In this document: positions 1-11,835 of the stretch, one piece after another | Layout of the letters: each line of letters opens with the position of its first letter | How positions within the stretch are numbered: the stretch's first letter is position 1 | From: Marinobacter sp. F3R08 | GTDB lineage: Bacteria; Pseudomonadota; Gammaproteobacteria; Pseudomonadales; Oleiphilaceae | Assembly (NCBI RefSeq): GCF_018860425.1 | Contig: NZ_JAHKPI010000016.1 | Location: forward strand, 94,663-158,662 | Direction: 5' to 3' | Length of the DNA stretch: 64,000 nucleotides | Notes under the pieces: generated by a model | Seen by the model: the letters and a program-made list of their open reading frames with translations, nothing else | Database searches by the model: none | What the model was told of the DNA's origin: nothing | Position numbers and translations under genes: made by a program

Positions 1-3000
1 CCTACAATTTGAAGCTCCGGATCCATGGTCAGCAATCCATTGATGATCTGCGCTTTGCCCGAGATTGCATCAAAAGCCACGCCACGCTCGTAAAGATCTG
101 AGAAATCCAGCTTCAGGCGTCGCCACAGTGTGTCAGAGTTCAACAGATTGAAGACCCGGAACAGTTGAGCGGTATTATTTCGCTCAAGAATCACACCCTC
201 GTCCAGTCTCAAGCTTACCGAACCACTGAGGTCCGGTATGGAAAACTCATCCGGTCGGCCCGGCCAGTCCAGATCCAGTTGGATGTTAGTACCTTCATTC
301 GTTACCGGCATCTCGGTGTTCAAAAGTTCGTTCAGGTCCGTCAGAGAGCCGCCGGTAACGGAACCCGAGAAGCGGCTGGTTTCACGGTCTCCAACGATGC
401 TCCAGGTTATATCGCCAAGTAACGTCAGGGCGTTCAGTCGGCCTTCAATATCATTCACTTTCAGCCGGAACGGTTCAGGGCGGAACCTGAAGCCCCACTG
501 ACCCAGGGATTCCTCATTCAGCTGAAGCTCGGCAATCGACACATCAATGTCTGGCCAACTTGCCATATCCAGCGCCCGGAAGGCTTCCAACTGTTCTTCA
601 AGATTGAGCAATTCAGGCGATTTCTCGCGGGGAGTCTCATTGCGAACAAGCCGCAACACCTCAAAATCCGCTTTCACCGTGTCGCCATTCTGCGGCAGAA
701 CCAGCCGGCCCTTTGCCCGTTGCGAATTGGTAGTTACTACCCAGCGGTCACCAAGATCCAGGGCATTGATATCAATATCGTTCAGTACCTGGCTACCGAG
801 ATAAAGGCGACCAAGGCGCAAATCGAACCCGGTATCTTTCCAAACCAGATCGAATGTAGCCCGGTTTTCCCAGTCGCCGGTAATTCCCAGGCCGTCACTG
901 GTGGTCAGATCGATGGTCGCCTCCAACGGAGCAACCTCGCTTGCGGTTTTTGAAAGCGGCTCGGGCCAGTCAACCGCCAGCCCCTCAAGACTGGACCGCA
1001 CACGAATGCCAGACGTTGACTCTGTCCCCACATCCAGGTCTGCCGTGTAGGCAAGCGTGCCCTGCAGACCAAAACCGGAATCAGTCCCGAGTCCCGCCCG
1101 CTCAAAGACATCCGGCACCGGCAGACTACCCGACTGGCGGATACTGAGCGCATGGTCCGCCGCAGACTTGCTGAAGGCAACATTTACCGGCTCTCCGAAA
1201 AACTCTGCGGCTAAAGGATCGCCCGAAAACCCGTTTTCGCTGTGGTAAGTCAGTTCACCACGAATGGATTGCCAGGCCAATCCTGCTGCGGGATAAGCAA
1301 CAGAGCCCTCCTCGACCGCAACGCTCGCCTCGACAACCGGCGGTTGTTCCGATCCCAGCATCAGATCAATATCCAGACCTAACTGATATTCTCCGCCATA
1401 CTGCAGCGTCTGTGCCGCCATCCCGGCCATATCACCCAACGGGCTGTTTTCCATCCAGTAGCTCACCGACTCGCCGGGCACAAGTGCCGAGGTATCCACC
1501 CGTATCCTGGTGCCTTCATCAGACGGAATAGCACGGACGGTTCCCGGATCAAGCGTCAGCCCTCCGGTCTGCCCGGACTCAATCCGGACCAACGTGTCCC
1601 CATTGTGGATCCTGACGTTACCCCGAGCCCCGGTGACGTCTGGCCAGGCCTCATCGTAGCGAACGGAGGCCTGATCGAATTCGTAGTACATTGAGGTATC
1701 GAATGACCCGGCAGGGGCATCCGAGCCTATCTGGCCGTGGCCAAAAAACGTCCCCGATTGAATGTCTGCCTTGAGGATGGCAGTCGTAAGCCAATCGTAC
1801 AGTCCCGGGTCGACTACTTTCACCGGTACGAAATCAGCGAGCATACCGGCGTCGCCGTTTTTCACCGAAACCCTCAGGCCGAGATTGTCTTCACCCTCAC
1901 GGTCCATTCTGAGATCAAAGGCACCCTCAAATTCAGTGGCCTCGCCATAGTTCATCCGCACGCCATCTGAGAATACGCGCGTGATAGCATCATCCAGTTG
2001 CCAGGCCACCTCGCCCTCAAGCTCGGGAAATGACCAGGCACCACCGAAAAGCAGGGGAAACTCGAGCGAAACCGGCATTTCTCCGGCCGCGACCCGGACA
2101 TAACCGTTTCGACGATTCAGGAAGATTTCACCATTAAGGGCGCTGACCCCCGGTGCGCCACCGTATGCTCTGACGCTGACTTCCCGCAAGCGCCCGGAAA
2201 ACTCAAAATCCTCAGGCGCGCTGTCGGGAAGGAACAGTTTCAGTTGATCAAGGAAACCCTCGGGCTGATAGTTGGTCAGGGCTCTGAGTGCCTGTTCTGG
2301 CAGGATGGGAAGCCGGGCCGCGAGACGGCGGGTAGGCGCCAGCGGCAAGGCGTCGGCGATAACAGTCATGCCCCCCTCCGAGGGAGCCAGACGTAAGCTG
2401 AACGGTGAGACCACATCGCCGTCCCAGGTCCACTGCAATTGCTTCAGATGCCACTCTCCCAGAGCGAAAGCGTCTGATTCAACCAAGGTTTCATCGGTCA
2501 TTACAGTCTCATGACGACGCCAGCCAAATCTCGCCTGAATGTCTTCAAGGGGCGCCAGTGATTCGTATCCAACCCCCAGTTGGAGATAGGGCGTCCGGAC
2601 CGTTCCTGTCACTTGTTGTAGCAACCCGTTCCGGAAAGTGAGCCAGGCTTCGCCCCCAAGATCAAAGCCCTCAACCCGGAGCGTCCGCCACTGGTATTCG
2701 TCTATCAAGCCATCAAACAATCGACCGGAATCCACATCAAGATACAGCTGGCCGGTAAAGTCGCCTCGGAAGAAATGTCGGCCCACCAAGGCAAAGCTGG
2801 CCAGTTGCTCGGTGGTGCCAGATTGCATCGCCCGGCCTGACGCATGGAAAAGTCCACGACGGTAGTTCAGGTCTAGTTGGGGAATATCCAGATGTCGAAG
2901 GTTGCCCTGATTGTCGCGGATACCCAGATTGACACGGGTAATTTTGACGTAGGGATCAGACAACCAGTTGCCTGCCAGCTCGAGCCACTCCTGGAACTGA

Positions 3001-3485
3001 TTGTTGAGCGGTTCGGGTATTTCTGCACCCCTCACCGCTACATCGCCACCACTTTCCTGGTTAATGGTCAATTCCAGGCCGTCCGCCTCAAAGTCCTCAA
3101 AGACAACTCTTAGATGGGTCAGAGAGGTGAGCGCATCAAAGCGGATATTCAGGTGTTGGAGATTGGCAACAACAACACCTGTGTCAGGATGGCTGATCTG
3201 AATGTCGCTGGCCGTAAAGGCAGGATCAAGCCAATACCACCGGGAGGAAAGACGTCCAATACGAACGTCATGGCCCAGTCGGTCTGACAACTCCCGCGCA
3301 AGATCATCACGGAAGCTGTCCACGTTCTGGGTCAGTTGACGACCAAGCCCGGCGTATAGTGCCAGAAGCACCAGCAGCGTTAACAGCATCCACCAGGTCA
3401 GGCTGGCGAGCCGAGCCAGTAGCCGAACAGGAGGGCTCTCGGGCAGGTTCTCCGGTAGCGACGGTTCGTGATCAGCGGCGGACAT
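1..3485 (-). CDS. yhdP: YhdP family AsmA-like envelope protein, partial (C-terminus off the left edge)
   Basis: The frame is open from an ATG at 3483-3485 to the window edge, giving about 1161 residues with no stop. A short cytoplasmic N-terminus (about residues 1-29) is followed by one hydrophobic segment (about 30-48, rich in Leu). The rest is a long periplasmic beta-rich region of the AsmA/DUF3971 type. E. coli YhdP is about 1266 residues, so roughly the last 100 are missing here. YhdP is one of the TamB/YdbH/YhdP proteins that bridge inner and outer membranes and carry phospholipids outward; that role is family knowledge. It lies 40 bp downstream of rng on the same strand, the usual order after mreBCD-maf-rng in pseudomonads, which supports the name. 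The call rests on gene order, length and topology. Confidence 0.85.
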   Translation of the reverse strand, partial: MSAADHEPSLPENLPESPPVRLLARLASLTWWMLLTLLVLLALYAGLGRQLTQNVDSFRDDLARELSDRLGHDVRIGRLSSRWYWLDPAFTASDIQISHPDTGVVVANLQHLNIRFDALTSLTHLRVVFEDFEADGLELTINQESGGDVAVRGAEIPEPLNNQFQEWLELAGNWLSDPYVKITRVNLGIRDNQGNLRHLDIPQLDLNYRRGLFHASGRAMQSGTTEQLASFALVGRHFFRGDFTGQLYLDVDSGRLFDGLIDEYQWRTLRVEGFDLGGEAWLTFRNGLLQQVTGTVRTPYLQLGVGYESLAPLEDIQARFGWRRHETVMTDETLVESDAFALGEWHLKQLQWTWDGDVVSPFSLRLAPSEGGMTVIADALPLAPTRRLAARLPILPEQALRALTNYQPEGFLDQLKLFLPDSAPEDFEFSGRLREVSVRAYGGAPGVSALNGEIFLNRRNGYVRVAAGEMPVSLEFPLLFGGAWSFPELEGEVAWQLDDAITRVFSDGVRMNYGEATEFEGAFDLRMDREGEDNLGLRVSVKNGDAGMLADFVPVKVVDPGLYDWLTTAILKADIQSGTFFGHGQIGSDAPAGSFDTSMYYEFDQASVRYDEAWPDVTGARGNVRIHNGDTLVRIESGQTGGLTLDPGTVRAIPSDEGTRIRVDTSALVPGESVSYWMENSPLGDMAGMAAQTLQYGGEYQLGLDIDLMLGSEQPPVVEASVAVEEGSVAYPAAGLAWQSIRGELTYHSENGFSGDPLAAEFFGEPVNVAFSKSAADHALSIRQSGSLPVPDVFERAGLGTDSGFGLQGTLAYTADLDVGTESTSGIRVRSSLEGLAVDWPEPLSKTASEVAPLEATIDLTTSDGLGITGDWENRATFDLVWKDTGFDLRLGRLYLGSQVLNDIDINALDLGDRWVVTTNSQRAKGRLVLPQNGDTVKADFEVLRLVRNETPREKSPELLNLEEQLEAFRALDMASWPDIDVSIAELQLNEESLGQWGFRFRPEPFRLKVNDIEGRLNALTLLGDITWSIVGDRETSRFSGSVTGGSLTDLNELLNTEMPVTNEGTNIQLDLDWPGRPDEFSIPDLSGSVSLRLDEGVILERNNTAQLFRVFNLLNSDTLWRRLKLDFSDLYERGVAFDAISGKAQIINGLLTMDPELQIV

Positions 3486-3525
3486 CCCGGCCCCTTAATC
3501 CAGTAACCGGCGCAGTTTCCCGGGG

Positions 3526-5007
3526 CTAGAGCAGAACAACATCGTACTGCTCCTGACTGTAGAATGGTTCCACCTGAAACCTGATGGTCTTGCTGATAAA
3601 GGTCTCCAGGTCGGCGACATTGTCCGATTCCTCATCCAGCAGACGATCGACCACGCTCTGGGAGGCCATCACCAGATAGCTTTCGGCATCATAGGCACGA
3701 TTTACCCGAAGAATTTCACGAAAAATCTCATAGCAGACGGTTTCAGTGGTTTTCAGGAAACCGCGTCCATCACAGACCGGGCAAGGTTCGCAAAGCACCT
3801 GCCCAAGGCTTTCCGTGGTGCGTTTTCGGGTCATTTCCACCAGCCCCAGTTCCGACACCCCGGTGATCTTGGTCTTGGCATGATCACGTTCGAGCATTTT
3901 TTCCAGCATACGGTGAACCTGACGCTGATGCTCCGGATCTTCCATGTCGATAAAATCGATGATGATAATGCCACCGAGGTTACGCAGGCGCAGCTGCCGA
4001 CTGATGGAGCGGGCGGCCTCAAGATTGGTCTTGAAAATAGTCTCTTCAAGGTTTCGATGCCCCACGAATCCACCGGTATTGATGTCGATCGTGGTCATGG
4101 CCTCGGTCTGGTCGATGATCACATAACCGCCAGACTTGAGCTGAACCTTTCGGCTCAACGCTTTCTGAATCTCATCCTCCACCGAGTAGAGATCGAAAAT
4201 AGGACGCTCACCCGGGTAATATTCAACTTTGTCAGCAAATTCTGTAACGAACTCCTCGACAAACTCCATCACCCGCTGATAGCTCTCCCGACTGTCGATT
4301 CGGATCTTTTCCGTCTGGGGTCTTATCAGATCCCGGATAGTTCGGATAAACAACGGCAGGTCCTGGTAGACAACAGCCGGGGCCTGGACTCGGGCAATCC
4401 GCTCATGGATTGAATGACTCAACCGATGCAGGTAGGCCATATCGCCAGTCAGATCCTCAGGTGACGCCGCTTCTGCCGCTGTCCGGATGATATAACCACC
4501 CTGAACGTCCTGATCCTCCACTGCGGCCTCGCCCACCAGCGCTTTCAAACGCGCCCGCTCGGTTTCATCTTCAATCCGCTGGGAAATACCAACATGGCTG
4601 ACACCTGGCATAAACACCAGATACCGGGATGGAATGGAAAGCTGGGTGGTCAGACGTGCGCCCTTGGTACCAATGGGGTCTTTGGTAACCTGGACAACCA
4701 GAGACTGCCCTTCACGGAGCAAGCTGCGAATATCCGGGACAGTCTTCGGGGAATAGACGGGCTCATCGCCATTGGACTGACTCGGAACCACATCAGACGC
4801 ATGTATAAATGCAGCCCGTTCCAGACCAATATCGACGAACGCCGCTTCCATACCCGGTAAAACACGTACCACCTTGCCCTTGTAGATATTCCCGACAATG
4901 CCTTTCCTGCTGGCGCGCTCTATGTAAGCCTCCTGCAGCATGCCGTTCTCGACAAGGGCCACCCGTGTTTCCACGGGAGTGACGTTGATAAGAATTTCTT
5001 CACTCAT
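3526..5007 (-). CDS. rng: Ribonuclease G
   Basis: The 493-residue protein has the RNase E/G catalytic layout without the long RNase E C-terminal scaffold, so RNase G is preferred. An S1 RNA-binding domain spans about residues 36-125 (GNIYKG at 39-44). The two metal-binding aspartates are visible as D308 in TIDINTGG and D351 in IIDFID. The Zn-link cysteines are C409 and C412 in CPVC. RNase G matures the 5' end of 16S rRNA and degrades some mRNAs. The gene overlaps the end of maf by 4 bp, so it is translationally coupled in the mre-maf-rng operon. Confidence 0.95.
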   Translation of the reverse strand: MSEEILINVTPVETRVALVENGMLQEAYIERASRKGIVGNIYKGKVVRVLPGMEAAFVDIGLERAAFIHASDVVPSQSNGDEPVYSPKTVPDIRSLLREGQSLVVQVTKDPIGTKGARLTTQLSIPSRYLVFMPGVSHVGISQRIEDETERARLKALVGEAAVEDQDVQGGYIIRTAAEAASPEDLTGDMAYLHRLSHSIHERIARVQAPAVVYQDLPLFIRTIRDLIRPQTEKIRIDSRESYQRVMEFVEEFVTEFADKVEYYPGERPIFDLYSVEDEIQKALSRKVQLKSGGYVIIDQTEAMTTIDINTGGFVGHRNLEETIFKTNLEAARSISRQLRLRNLGGIIIIDFIDMEDPEHQRQVHRMLEKMLERDHAKTKITGVSELGLVEMTRKRTTESLGQVLCEPCPVCDGRGFLKTTETVCYEIFREILRVNRAYDAESYLVMASQSVVDRLLDEESDNVADLETFISKTIRFQVEPFYSQEQYDVVLL

Positions 5008-5609
5008 AAGGTTTGGCTCTCCAGACTGCTCGGCCAGTTTTTCCAGACCGGGTAACCGGCACCAGCCAGCAATGCGGCGGTTTCCTGCAGCGGCAGACCA
5101 ACCACGGCACTGTAGCTACCCCGGAGCTCATCAACAAAAATACCACCAAGTCCCTGAATCCCATAACTTCCGGCCTTATCCATGGGTTCGCCACTCGCCA
5201 CGTAGGCTTCGATCTCGGCCTCCGGGAGCTGCCTGAAACGCACCTCGGTAATTACCAGAACCGACTGGCATTGCCCTTCAAAGGCCAATGCTACGGCAGT
5301 CATGACGTGATGAGTGGCACCGGATAGCCGGGCCAGGGTTTCCGAGGCATCTGTGGGATCTGAAGGTTTGCCCAGGATCTGTCCATCGAGCACGACCGAG
5401 GTGTCCGACCCCAGAACCAGACACTCTGGCGCCCCCTCGGCGACGCTCAGGGCCTTCTCCCGAGCTAATCGTTCAACATAGTGCTCTGGCGTTTCATCGG
5501 CCTCAGGGGTTTCATCTATATCCGCCGGACAAGTCCTGAAGCTCAGGCCGATTTGCTGCAACAGCTCTCCCCGGCGGGGCGAGGCAGATGCGAGAATGAT
5601 GGATGCCAT
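5004..5609 (-). CDS. maf: Maf-family nucleotide pyrophosphatase (YhdE type)
   Basis: The 201-residue protein begins with the Maf signature SASPRR at residues 8-13. A conserved acidic site is seen at LGSDT (D69), with GSYGIQG further on. Maf proteins hydrolyse non-canonical or excess nucleoside triphosphates. The YhdE branch acts on dTTP/UTP and modified pyrimidines and the YceF branch on m7GTP. Position between mreD and rng is the classic place of the YhdE branch, so dTTP/UTP pyrophosphatase is preferred. It starts 2 bp after the mreD stop and overlaps rng by 4 bp. Confidence 0.9.
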   Translation of the reverse strand: MASIILASASPRRGELLQQIGLSFRTCPADIDETPEADETPEHYVERLAREKALSVAEGAPECLVLGSDTSVVLDGQILGKPSDPTDASETLARLSGATHHVMTAVALAFEGQCQSVLVITEVRFRQLPEAEIEAYVASGEPMDKAGSYGIQGLGGIFVDELRGSYSAVVGLPLQETAALLAGAGYPVWKNWPSSLESQTL

Positions 5610-5611
5610 GG

Positions 5612-6088
5612 CTAACCCAGTTTGCGGTTAATGTTGTCCAGCAGGATACAGAAGAAGGGCCATACCAGTGCGCTGGTCAGGGCCGGCCAGAGGTAACTGA
5701 ATCCAGCATCGTCGGCGCCCAGTAACTGCTTCACGAAATGCACCAGCATCTGATTGATACCCAGTAACAAAAACACCATCAGGCATTGCTGGGGCATCGG
5801 ATACATACGCAGACGCTGGTGAATGGTCAACACCAGTATGGCGATCAGCGCCATGGCCATGGCATTGACGCCCAGAGGAGTGGCTTCCAGCACGTCCAGC
5901 AGCAAGCCAAGGCACCAGGCCAGCAGTATGCCGAACTGTGCAGGCGCCCTGAAGGTCCAGTAAAAAACCACCAGCCCCAGCCACTCTGGTCGAAACTCGA
6001 ACCAGCCAACAGGAAACAGGGAAATACTGAACACCAGGGCAAAGACCACGGAAAGTGCAAAGACCGGATAACTGATTACCGATAACAT
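5612..6088 (-). CDS. mreD: Rod shape-determining protein MreD
   Basis: The 158-residue protein is very hydrophobic, with about five membrane segments, matching MreD in length and topology. MreD is an inner-membrane part of the elongasome that works with MreB and MreC to direct lateral wall synthesis. Its ATG overlaps the last base of the mreC stop region (6088), indicating coupled translation. Sequence identity in this family is low, so the call rests on size, topology and its place between mreC and maf. Confidence 0.9.
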   Translation of the reverse strand: MLSVISYPVFALSVVFALVFSISLFPVGWFEFRPEWLGLVVFYWTFRAPAQFGILLAWCLGLLLDVLEATPLGVNAMAMALIAILVLTIHQRLRMYPMPQQCLMVFLLLGINQMLVHFVKQLLGADDAGFSYLWPALTSALVWPFFCILLDNINRKLG

Positions 6089-6978
6089 CAGTCCTGCCCT
6101 CCCTGGGCGTTTTCTTCGCCAACATTGGCAGCAGACTCGGCCTCAGTGCTGGAGGCGCCTTCCGGCGGAAAAACCACCAGCACGAGACGACTCTGATTCA
6201 GCTGTGCCTTGGGCGTGGCCTGGATAGAAACGAAAGGCTCACCAGGCTCCTTGGAAATACGGCTGACTTCCGCCACCGGATAGCCTCTTGGGAAGCGGCC
6301 ACCAAGACCAGAACTGACCAAAAGATCGCCTTCACGGATATCGGCGGTGTCCGGCACGTGAACAAGATCCAGAGCATCGGTATTGCCGGTACCCAGCAGA
6401 ATCGCCCGTAATCCGTTACGCACCACCTCTACAGGCACTGCATGACTACTGTCAGAGACCAGCAATACACGAGAGGTTATCTGGCTGCTCTGTACTACCT
6501 GCCCCATCAGGCCATGGGCATCGAGAATGGCCTGCCCCGGTGACAGTCCGTCCCTGCGCCCCTTGTTGACAATAATCTCATGGGAAAAAGGATCTGGCGA
6601 AACACCAACCACCTCACCAACGATCACCCGGTCGTCCAGCACCTCAGACGAGTTCATCAGGCGTCGCAATTCGTTGTTCTCAGAGGCCAGCGCTGCGTAT
6701 TTCAGGGCACGGCGTTCAAGGATCAGCAAACGGGCCCGGAGATCTTCATTCTCTGCCTGCAGGTCCTGCTTGTTTTCGAACAGTCCGGCCGCCCAGTCCG
6801 TAAACTCGTAGGGCGCATTGCCCAGCCAGTATACCGGAGCCAGGCCAGTCGCAATGGTGCTGCGCACGGTTGAGAGTTTGTCGAAACGCGCATCGACAAC
6901 CACCAGGGCTGCCGATAAAACAAGAACAAGGAGGAGTCTGAAACCAGGAACAGGCCCCTGAACAAAGATGGTTTTAAT
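6088..6978 (-). CDS. mreC: Rod shape-determining protein MreC, probable ATT start
   Basis: A conventional start would be GTG at 6901-6903. That gives 271 residues beginning VVDARFDK, which removes the N-terminal membrane anchor and has no Shine-Dalgarno upstream. Reading on upstream in the same frame adds the typical MreC beginning (IKTIFVQGP, then an LLLVLVLSAAL membrane helix). It reaches an ATT at 6976-6978 placed 7 nt after a GGGGAGG ribosome-binding site and only 20 bp after the mreB stop. I therefore place the start at this ATT (296 residues). A coiled-coil follows at about residues 70-110, then the periplasmic beta domain. MreC scaffolds the elongation complex by binding MreB, PBP2 and RodA. 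Confidence 0.85.
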   Translation of the reverse strand: MKTIFVQGPVPGFRLLLVLVLSAALVVVDARFDKLSTVRSTIATGLAPVYWLGNAPYEFTDWAAGLFENKQDLQAENEDLRARLLILERRALKYAALASENNELRRLMNSSEVLDDRVIVGEVVGVSPDPFSHEIIVNKGRRDGLSPGQAILDAHGLMGQVVQSSQITSRVLLVSDSSHAVPVEVVRNGLRAILLGTGNTDALDLVHVPDTADIREGDLLVSSGLGGRFPRGYPVAEVSRISKEPGEPFVSIQATPKAQLNQSRLVLVVFPPEGASSTEAESAANVGEENAQGGQD

Positions 6979-6998
6979 GGCGAGCCCTCCCCACAGGA

Positions 6999-8484
<1,486 letters not shown>

Positions 8485-8772
8485 GTGACCATTTCCCGTG
8501 AGGACATTGAGAAAGTCGCTGTGCTCGCCCGCATTCGTGTGGATGACGAGCAGGTTTCGGCTCTGGAGAAGGATCTGGGCAATATCCTGGATCTGGTAGA
8601 TCAACTGGGTGCAGCAGACACCGATTCGGTTGAGCCCATGGCCCATCCACTGAATGCCGTCCAGCGTCTTCGCGCTGATGAGGTGACAGAGACCAATCAA
8701 CGGGAGTCGTTCCAGGCAATTGCGCCAGCTACCGAGAACGGGCTTTATCTGGTTCCCAGAGTGATTGAGTGA
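8485..8772 (+). CDS. gatC: Asp-tRNA(Asn)/Glu-tRNA(Gln) amidotransferase subunit C
   Basis: The 95-residue protein begins (V)TISREDIEKVAVLARI, the typical GatC N-terminus, and contains the EPMAHPLN segment that wraps around GatA. The start is a GTG at 8485, placed 6 nt after GGGAGG; an ATG four bases upstream is out of frame. GatC is the small belt subunit that stabilises the GatA-GatB heterodimer. It is the first gene of gatCAB. Another frame opening runs far upstream through the repeat but has no GatC similarity there. Confidence 0.95.
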   Translation: MTISREDIEKVAVLARIRVDDEQVSALEKDLGNILDLVDQLGAADTDSVEPMAHPLNAVQRLRADEVTETNQRESFQAIAPATENGLYLVPRVIE

Positions 8773-8823
8773 GCGATTCACGGGAATTAAGTGATCTGAC
8801 GAACAGCGATTTCAGGATTCATC

Positions 8824-10281
8824 ATGCATAACAAATCCGTAGCAGAGCTTTCCCGGGAACTGGAAAGCGGCCAGATTTCCAGTGTGGAGCTGACGCAGCA
8901 GTTCCTTGACCGCATTGATCAGGAAGATGGCAAATACAACAGTTTTATTACCGTCACCCGAGAGCAAGCCCTGGCCGACGCCCGGGCGGCCGATGAGCAG
9001 CGGGCCGCAGGGAATGTAACGCCCTGGACGGGGATTCCGTTTGCTCACAAGGATATTTTCTGTACCAACGGGGTTCGCACCACCTGTGGCTCGAAAATGC
9101 TGGAGGCGTTCACTCCCCCTTACGATGCAACCGTCACGGCGAATTTCCGCCAGGCGGGCGCCGTCTGTCTGGGCAAAACCAATATGGACGAGTTCGCCAT
9201 GGGCTCCTCCAATGAATCCAGTCATTTTGGTGCAGTCACCAACCCCTGGGGTCTGAGCCAGGGCGAGAAGCGGGTACCAGGCGGTTCATCTGGCGGGTCT
9301 GCCGCAGCGGTTGCAGCGCGACTGGTTCCGGCAGCGACAGCCACGGACACCGGTGGTTCCATCCGGCAGCCGGCGGCGCTTTGCGGTGTCACCGGACTGA
9401 AGCCGACCTATGGCCGGGTGTCCCGCTACGGAATGATTGCCTTTGCCTCCAGTCTCGATCAGGGCGGCACCATGGCCCGCACAGCCGAAGACAATGCGCT
9501 GATGCTGAACGTGATGGCAGGCTTTGACCCCAAGGATTCCACCTCGCTTGATCGTGAGGTGCCGGATTACACCGCAACGCTCAATGAGCCGCTAAAGGGC
9601 CTGAAAATTGGCTTGCCGAAAGAGTATTTCAGTGATCAGCTCAGCCCGGCGATGGAGCAGCAGGTTCGCAATGCAGTTAAAGAATACGAGAAGCTGGGGG
9701 CCACCGTTAAAGAGGTCTCACTGCCCAATGCAAAGCTGGCCATTGCAGCCTATTACGTGATTGCACCGGCAGAGGCGTCCGCCAACCTGTCCCGCTTTGA
9801 CGGGGTGCGTTACGGCTACCGCTGTGAAGACCCGAAAGACCTGATGGACCTTTACACCCGCTCCCGGGCCGAGGGTTTTGGCACCGAGGTGAAACGTCGG
9901 ATTCTGGTCGGCACCTACGCCCTTTCTGCAGGCTATTTTGATGCCTATTATCTGAAAGCTCAGAAGGTTCGCCGTCTGATTCAGCAAGATTTCATCAATG
10001 CTTTCAAAGAAGTGGACGTGCTCATGAGCCCGACCACGCCCTCGCCTGCCTTTATTCAGGGCGAGAAGACCAGCGATCCGGTAACCATGTACCTGGAAGA
10101 TGTTTTCACCATCGCTATCAACCTGGCGGGCATTCCTGCCATGTCGGTACCCGCAGGCTTCGTGGATGGTCTACCAGTGGGACTTCAGATAATCGGGGAT
10201 TACTTCTCAGAGGCCCGATTGCTGAACGCCGCCCATCAATTCCAGCAGGTGACCGACTGGCACCAGCGTGAACCGCAATAA
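8824..10281 (+). CDS. gatA: Asp-tRNA(Asn)/Glu-tRNA(Gln) amidotransferase subunit A
   Basis: The 485-residue amidase-signature protein shows the Ser-cisSer-Lys triad: K76 in FAHKDIF, S155 in PGGSSGGS and S179 in DTGGSI. GatA releases ammonia from glutamine (or asparagine), which is channelled to GatB to amidate mischarged Glu-tRNA(Gln) or Asp-tRNA(Asn). It is 51 bp after gatC and 34 bp before gatB, consistent with one transcript. Confidence 0.97.
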   Translation: MHNKSVAELSRELESGQISSVELTQQFLDRIDQEDGKYNSFITVTREQALADARAADEQRAAGNVTPWTGIPFAHKDIFCTNGVRTTCGSKMLEAFTPPYDATVTANFRQAGAVCLGKTNMDEFAMGSSNESSHFGAVTNPWGLSQGEKRVPGGSSGGSAAAVAARLVPAATATDTGGSIRQPAALCGVTGLKPTYGRVSRYGMIAFASSLDQGGTMARTAEDNALMLNVMAGFDPKDSTSLDREVPDYTATLNEPLKGLKIGLPKEYFSDQLSPAMEQQVRNAVKEYEKLGATVKEVSLPNAKLAIAAYYVIAPAEASANLSRFDGVRYGYRCEDPKDLMDLYTRSRAEGFGTEVKRRILVGTYALSAGYFDAYYLKAQKVRRLIQQDFINAFKEVDVLMSPTTPSPAFIQGEKTSDPVTMYLEDVFTIAINLAGIPAMSVPAGFVDGLPVGLQIIGDYFSEARLLNAAHQFQQVTDWHQREPQ

Positions 10282-10315
10282 GTCCGGGACAGGCCCCATA
10301 CAGGAGAGAGCAATT

Positions 10316-11767
10316 ATGCAGTGGGACATTGTGATCGGGCTGGAAATTCACGTTCAGCTCGCCACCAAAACCAAGATCTTTTCCGGCTCCAGCACCGCTT
10401 ACGGTGCCGAGCCCAACACCCAGGCCAACGCCGTTGACCTGGCCATGCCCGGCACACTGCCAGTACCCAACGAACAGGCATTTCGCTATGCGGTGATGTT
10501 CGGCCTGGCCGTGAATGCCGACATCGAACGCCGCTCGGTGTTCGAGCGGAAAAACTATTTCTACCCTGATCTGCCCAAAGGCTATCAGACCACCCAACTG
10601 GAGCGCCCGATCGTGGGCCCCGGCTTTGTGGACATCGAACTGGCGAATGGCGAGTCCAAGCGCGTGCGCATTCACCACGCCCACCTGGAAGAGGATGCCG
10701 GCAAATCCCTGCATGAAGACTTCCATGGCATGACCGGCGTGGACCTCAACCGGGCGGGAACACCGCTGATTGAAGTGGTCACCGAGCCAGACATGACCAG
10801 CTCCGAGGAAGCGGTCGCCTTTGCCAAGAAGCTGCACGGCATCGTAACGTCTCTGGGCATCTGCGACGGCGATATGTCTCAGGGCTCCATGCGTTTCGAT
10901 GTCAACATCTCGCTGAAACCAAAGGGCTCAGAAACTCTGGGCACCCGTACCGAGACCAAAAACCTGAACTCTTTCCGCTTTATGGAACAGGCCATTGCCC
11001 ACGAAGTGGAACGGCAGATGGACATCCTTGAAGACGGCGGCTCTATCGTTCAGGAAACCCGGCTGTACAACGGGGACCGGGATGAATCCCGGTCGATGCG
11101 GACCAAGGAAGAAGCCAACGATTACCGGTACTTCCCCTGCCCGGACCTGCTTCCGGTAGAGATCGATGAATCGTTCATCGAGGCTGCCCGAGCCAACCTT
11201 CCGGAACTGCCCGACGCCCGTAAAGCCCGGTTTATGGACCAGTACAGCCTGAACGATTACGACGCAGGCCTGCTCAGTAGCGATTCGAAACTGGCCGCGT
11301 TCTTTGAGGAAGCCGCCAGCCACGCCAAGGACGCCAAACTGGTGGCCAACTGGATTCAGGGCGAATTCTCCGCCCGCCTGAACGCCGAGGAGAAGACCGT
11401 TGCCGACTCCCCGATTACCGGCGCCCAGCTGGGTAACCTGGTGGTGCGGATTGCCGACAACACAATCTCTTCTGCCGGCGCGAAGAAGGTCTTCGAGGCA
11501 CTCTGGTCTGGCGAGAACGATAATGTCGACGCCATTATCGACGCCAAGGGACTGAAGCAGGTGTCTGACACCGGCGCCCTGGAAGCCATGGTGGATGAGG
11601 TTCTGACGGGCATGCCAGATCAGGTGGCCCAGTACCAGAATGAAGAAGATCCGAAGAAGCGCAAGAAAATGCTTGGCGGCTTCATGGGGCCACTGATGAA
11701 AGCCTCTAAAGGCCAGGGTAACCCGAAACTGTTCAACGAGATTCTTGTTCGCAAGCTCGGAGGATGA
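10316..11767 (+). CDS. gatB: Asp-tRNA(Asn)/Glu-tRNA(Gln) amidotransferase subunit B
   Basis: The 483-residue protein starts MQWDIVIGLEIHVQL, the standard GatB opening. The metal-site region carries the expected acidic and His residues around IHHAHLEEDAGKS. The C-terminal helical YqeY-like tail, which binds the tRNA, ends ILVRKLGG. The ATG at 10316 is chosen because it follows CAGGAGAG; the frame is open 16 codons upstream without similarity. GatB phosphorylates the misacylated Glu/Asp and transfers ammonia to it. The presence of gatCAB suggests that Gln-tRNA and/or Asn-tRNA are made indirectly; which one is not decided here. Confidence 0.97.
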   Translation: MQWDIVIGLEIHVQLATKTKIFSGSSTAYGAEPNTQANAVDLAMPGTLPVPNEQAFRYAVMFGLAVNADIERRSVFERKNYFYPDLPKGYQTTQLERPIVGPGFVDIELANGESKRVRIHHAHLEEDAGKSLHEDFHGMTGVDLNRAGTPLIEVVTEPDMTSSEEAVAFAKKLHGIVTSLGICDGDMSQGSMRFDVNISLKPKGSETLGTRTETKNLNSFRFMEQAIAHEVERQMDILEDGGSIVQETRLYNGDRDESRSMRTKEEANDYRYFPCPDLLPVEIDESFIEAARANLPELPDARKARFMDQYSLNDYDAGLLSSDSKLAAFFEEAASHAKDAKLVANWIQGEFSARLNAEEKTVADSPITGAQLGNLVVRIADNTISSAGAKKVFEALWSGENDNVDAIIDAKGLKQVSDTGALEAMVDEVLTGMPDQVAQYQNEEDPKKRKKMLGGFMGPLMKASKGQGNPKLFNEILVRKLGG

Positions 11768-11773
11768 CCTGCC

Positions 11774-11808
11774 GACCCGGGCCGTGGCTTATCGCCGCGG
11801 CCCGGGTC
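11774..11808. terminator. GC-rich hairpin between convergent gatB and rimO
   Basis: An 11-bp perfect stem (GACCCGGGCCG against CGGCCCGGGTC) starts 6 bp after the gatB stop, with a partly paired loop. It lacks a clear T-run on either strand, so it may end transcription poorly on its own or act as a 3' end stabiliser. Convergent placement supports a terminator role. Confidence 0.6.
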
Positions 11809-11835
11809 GTTCAGTCCGGGGGAAGCCCTGACAAC

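Noticed and set aside
5628..6125. A 165-codon frame overlapping mreD in another minus-strand frame
   Set aside because: Its composition is atypical and mreD in the other frame has the expected membrane topology and coupling to mreC.
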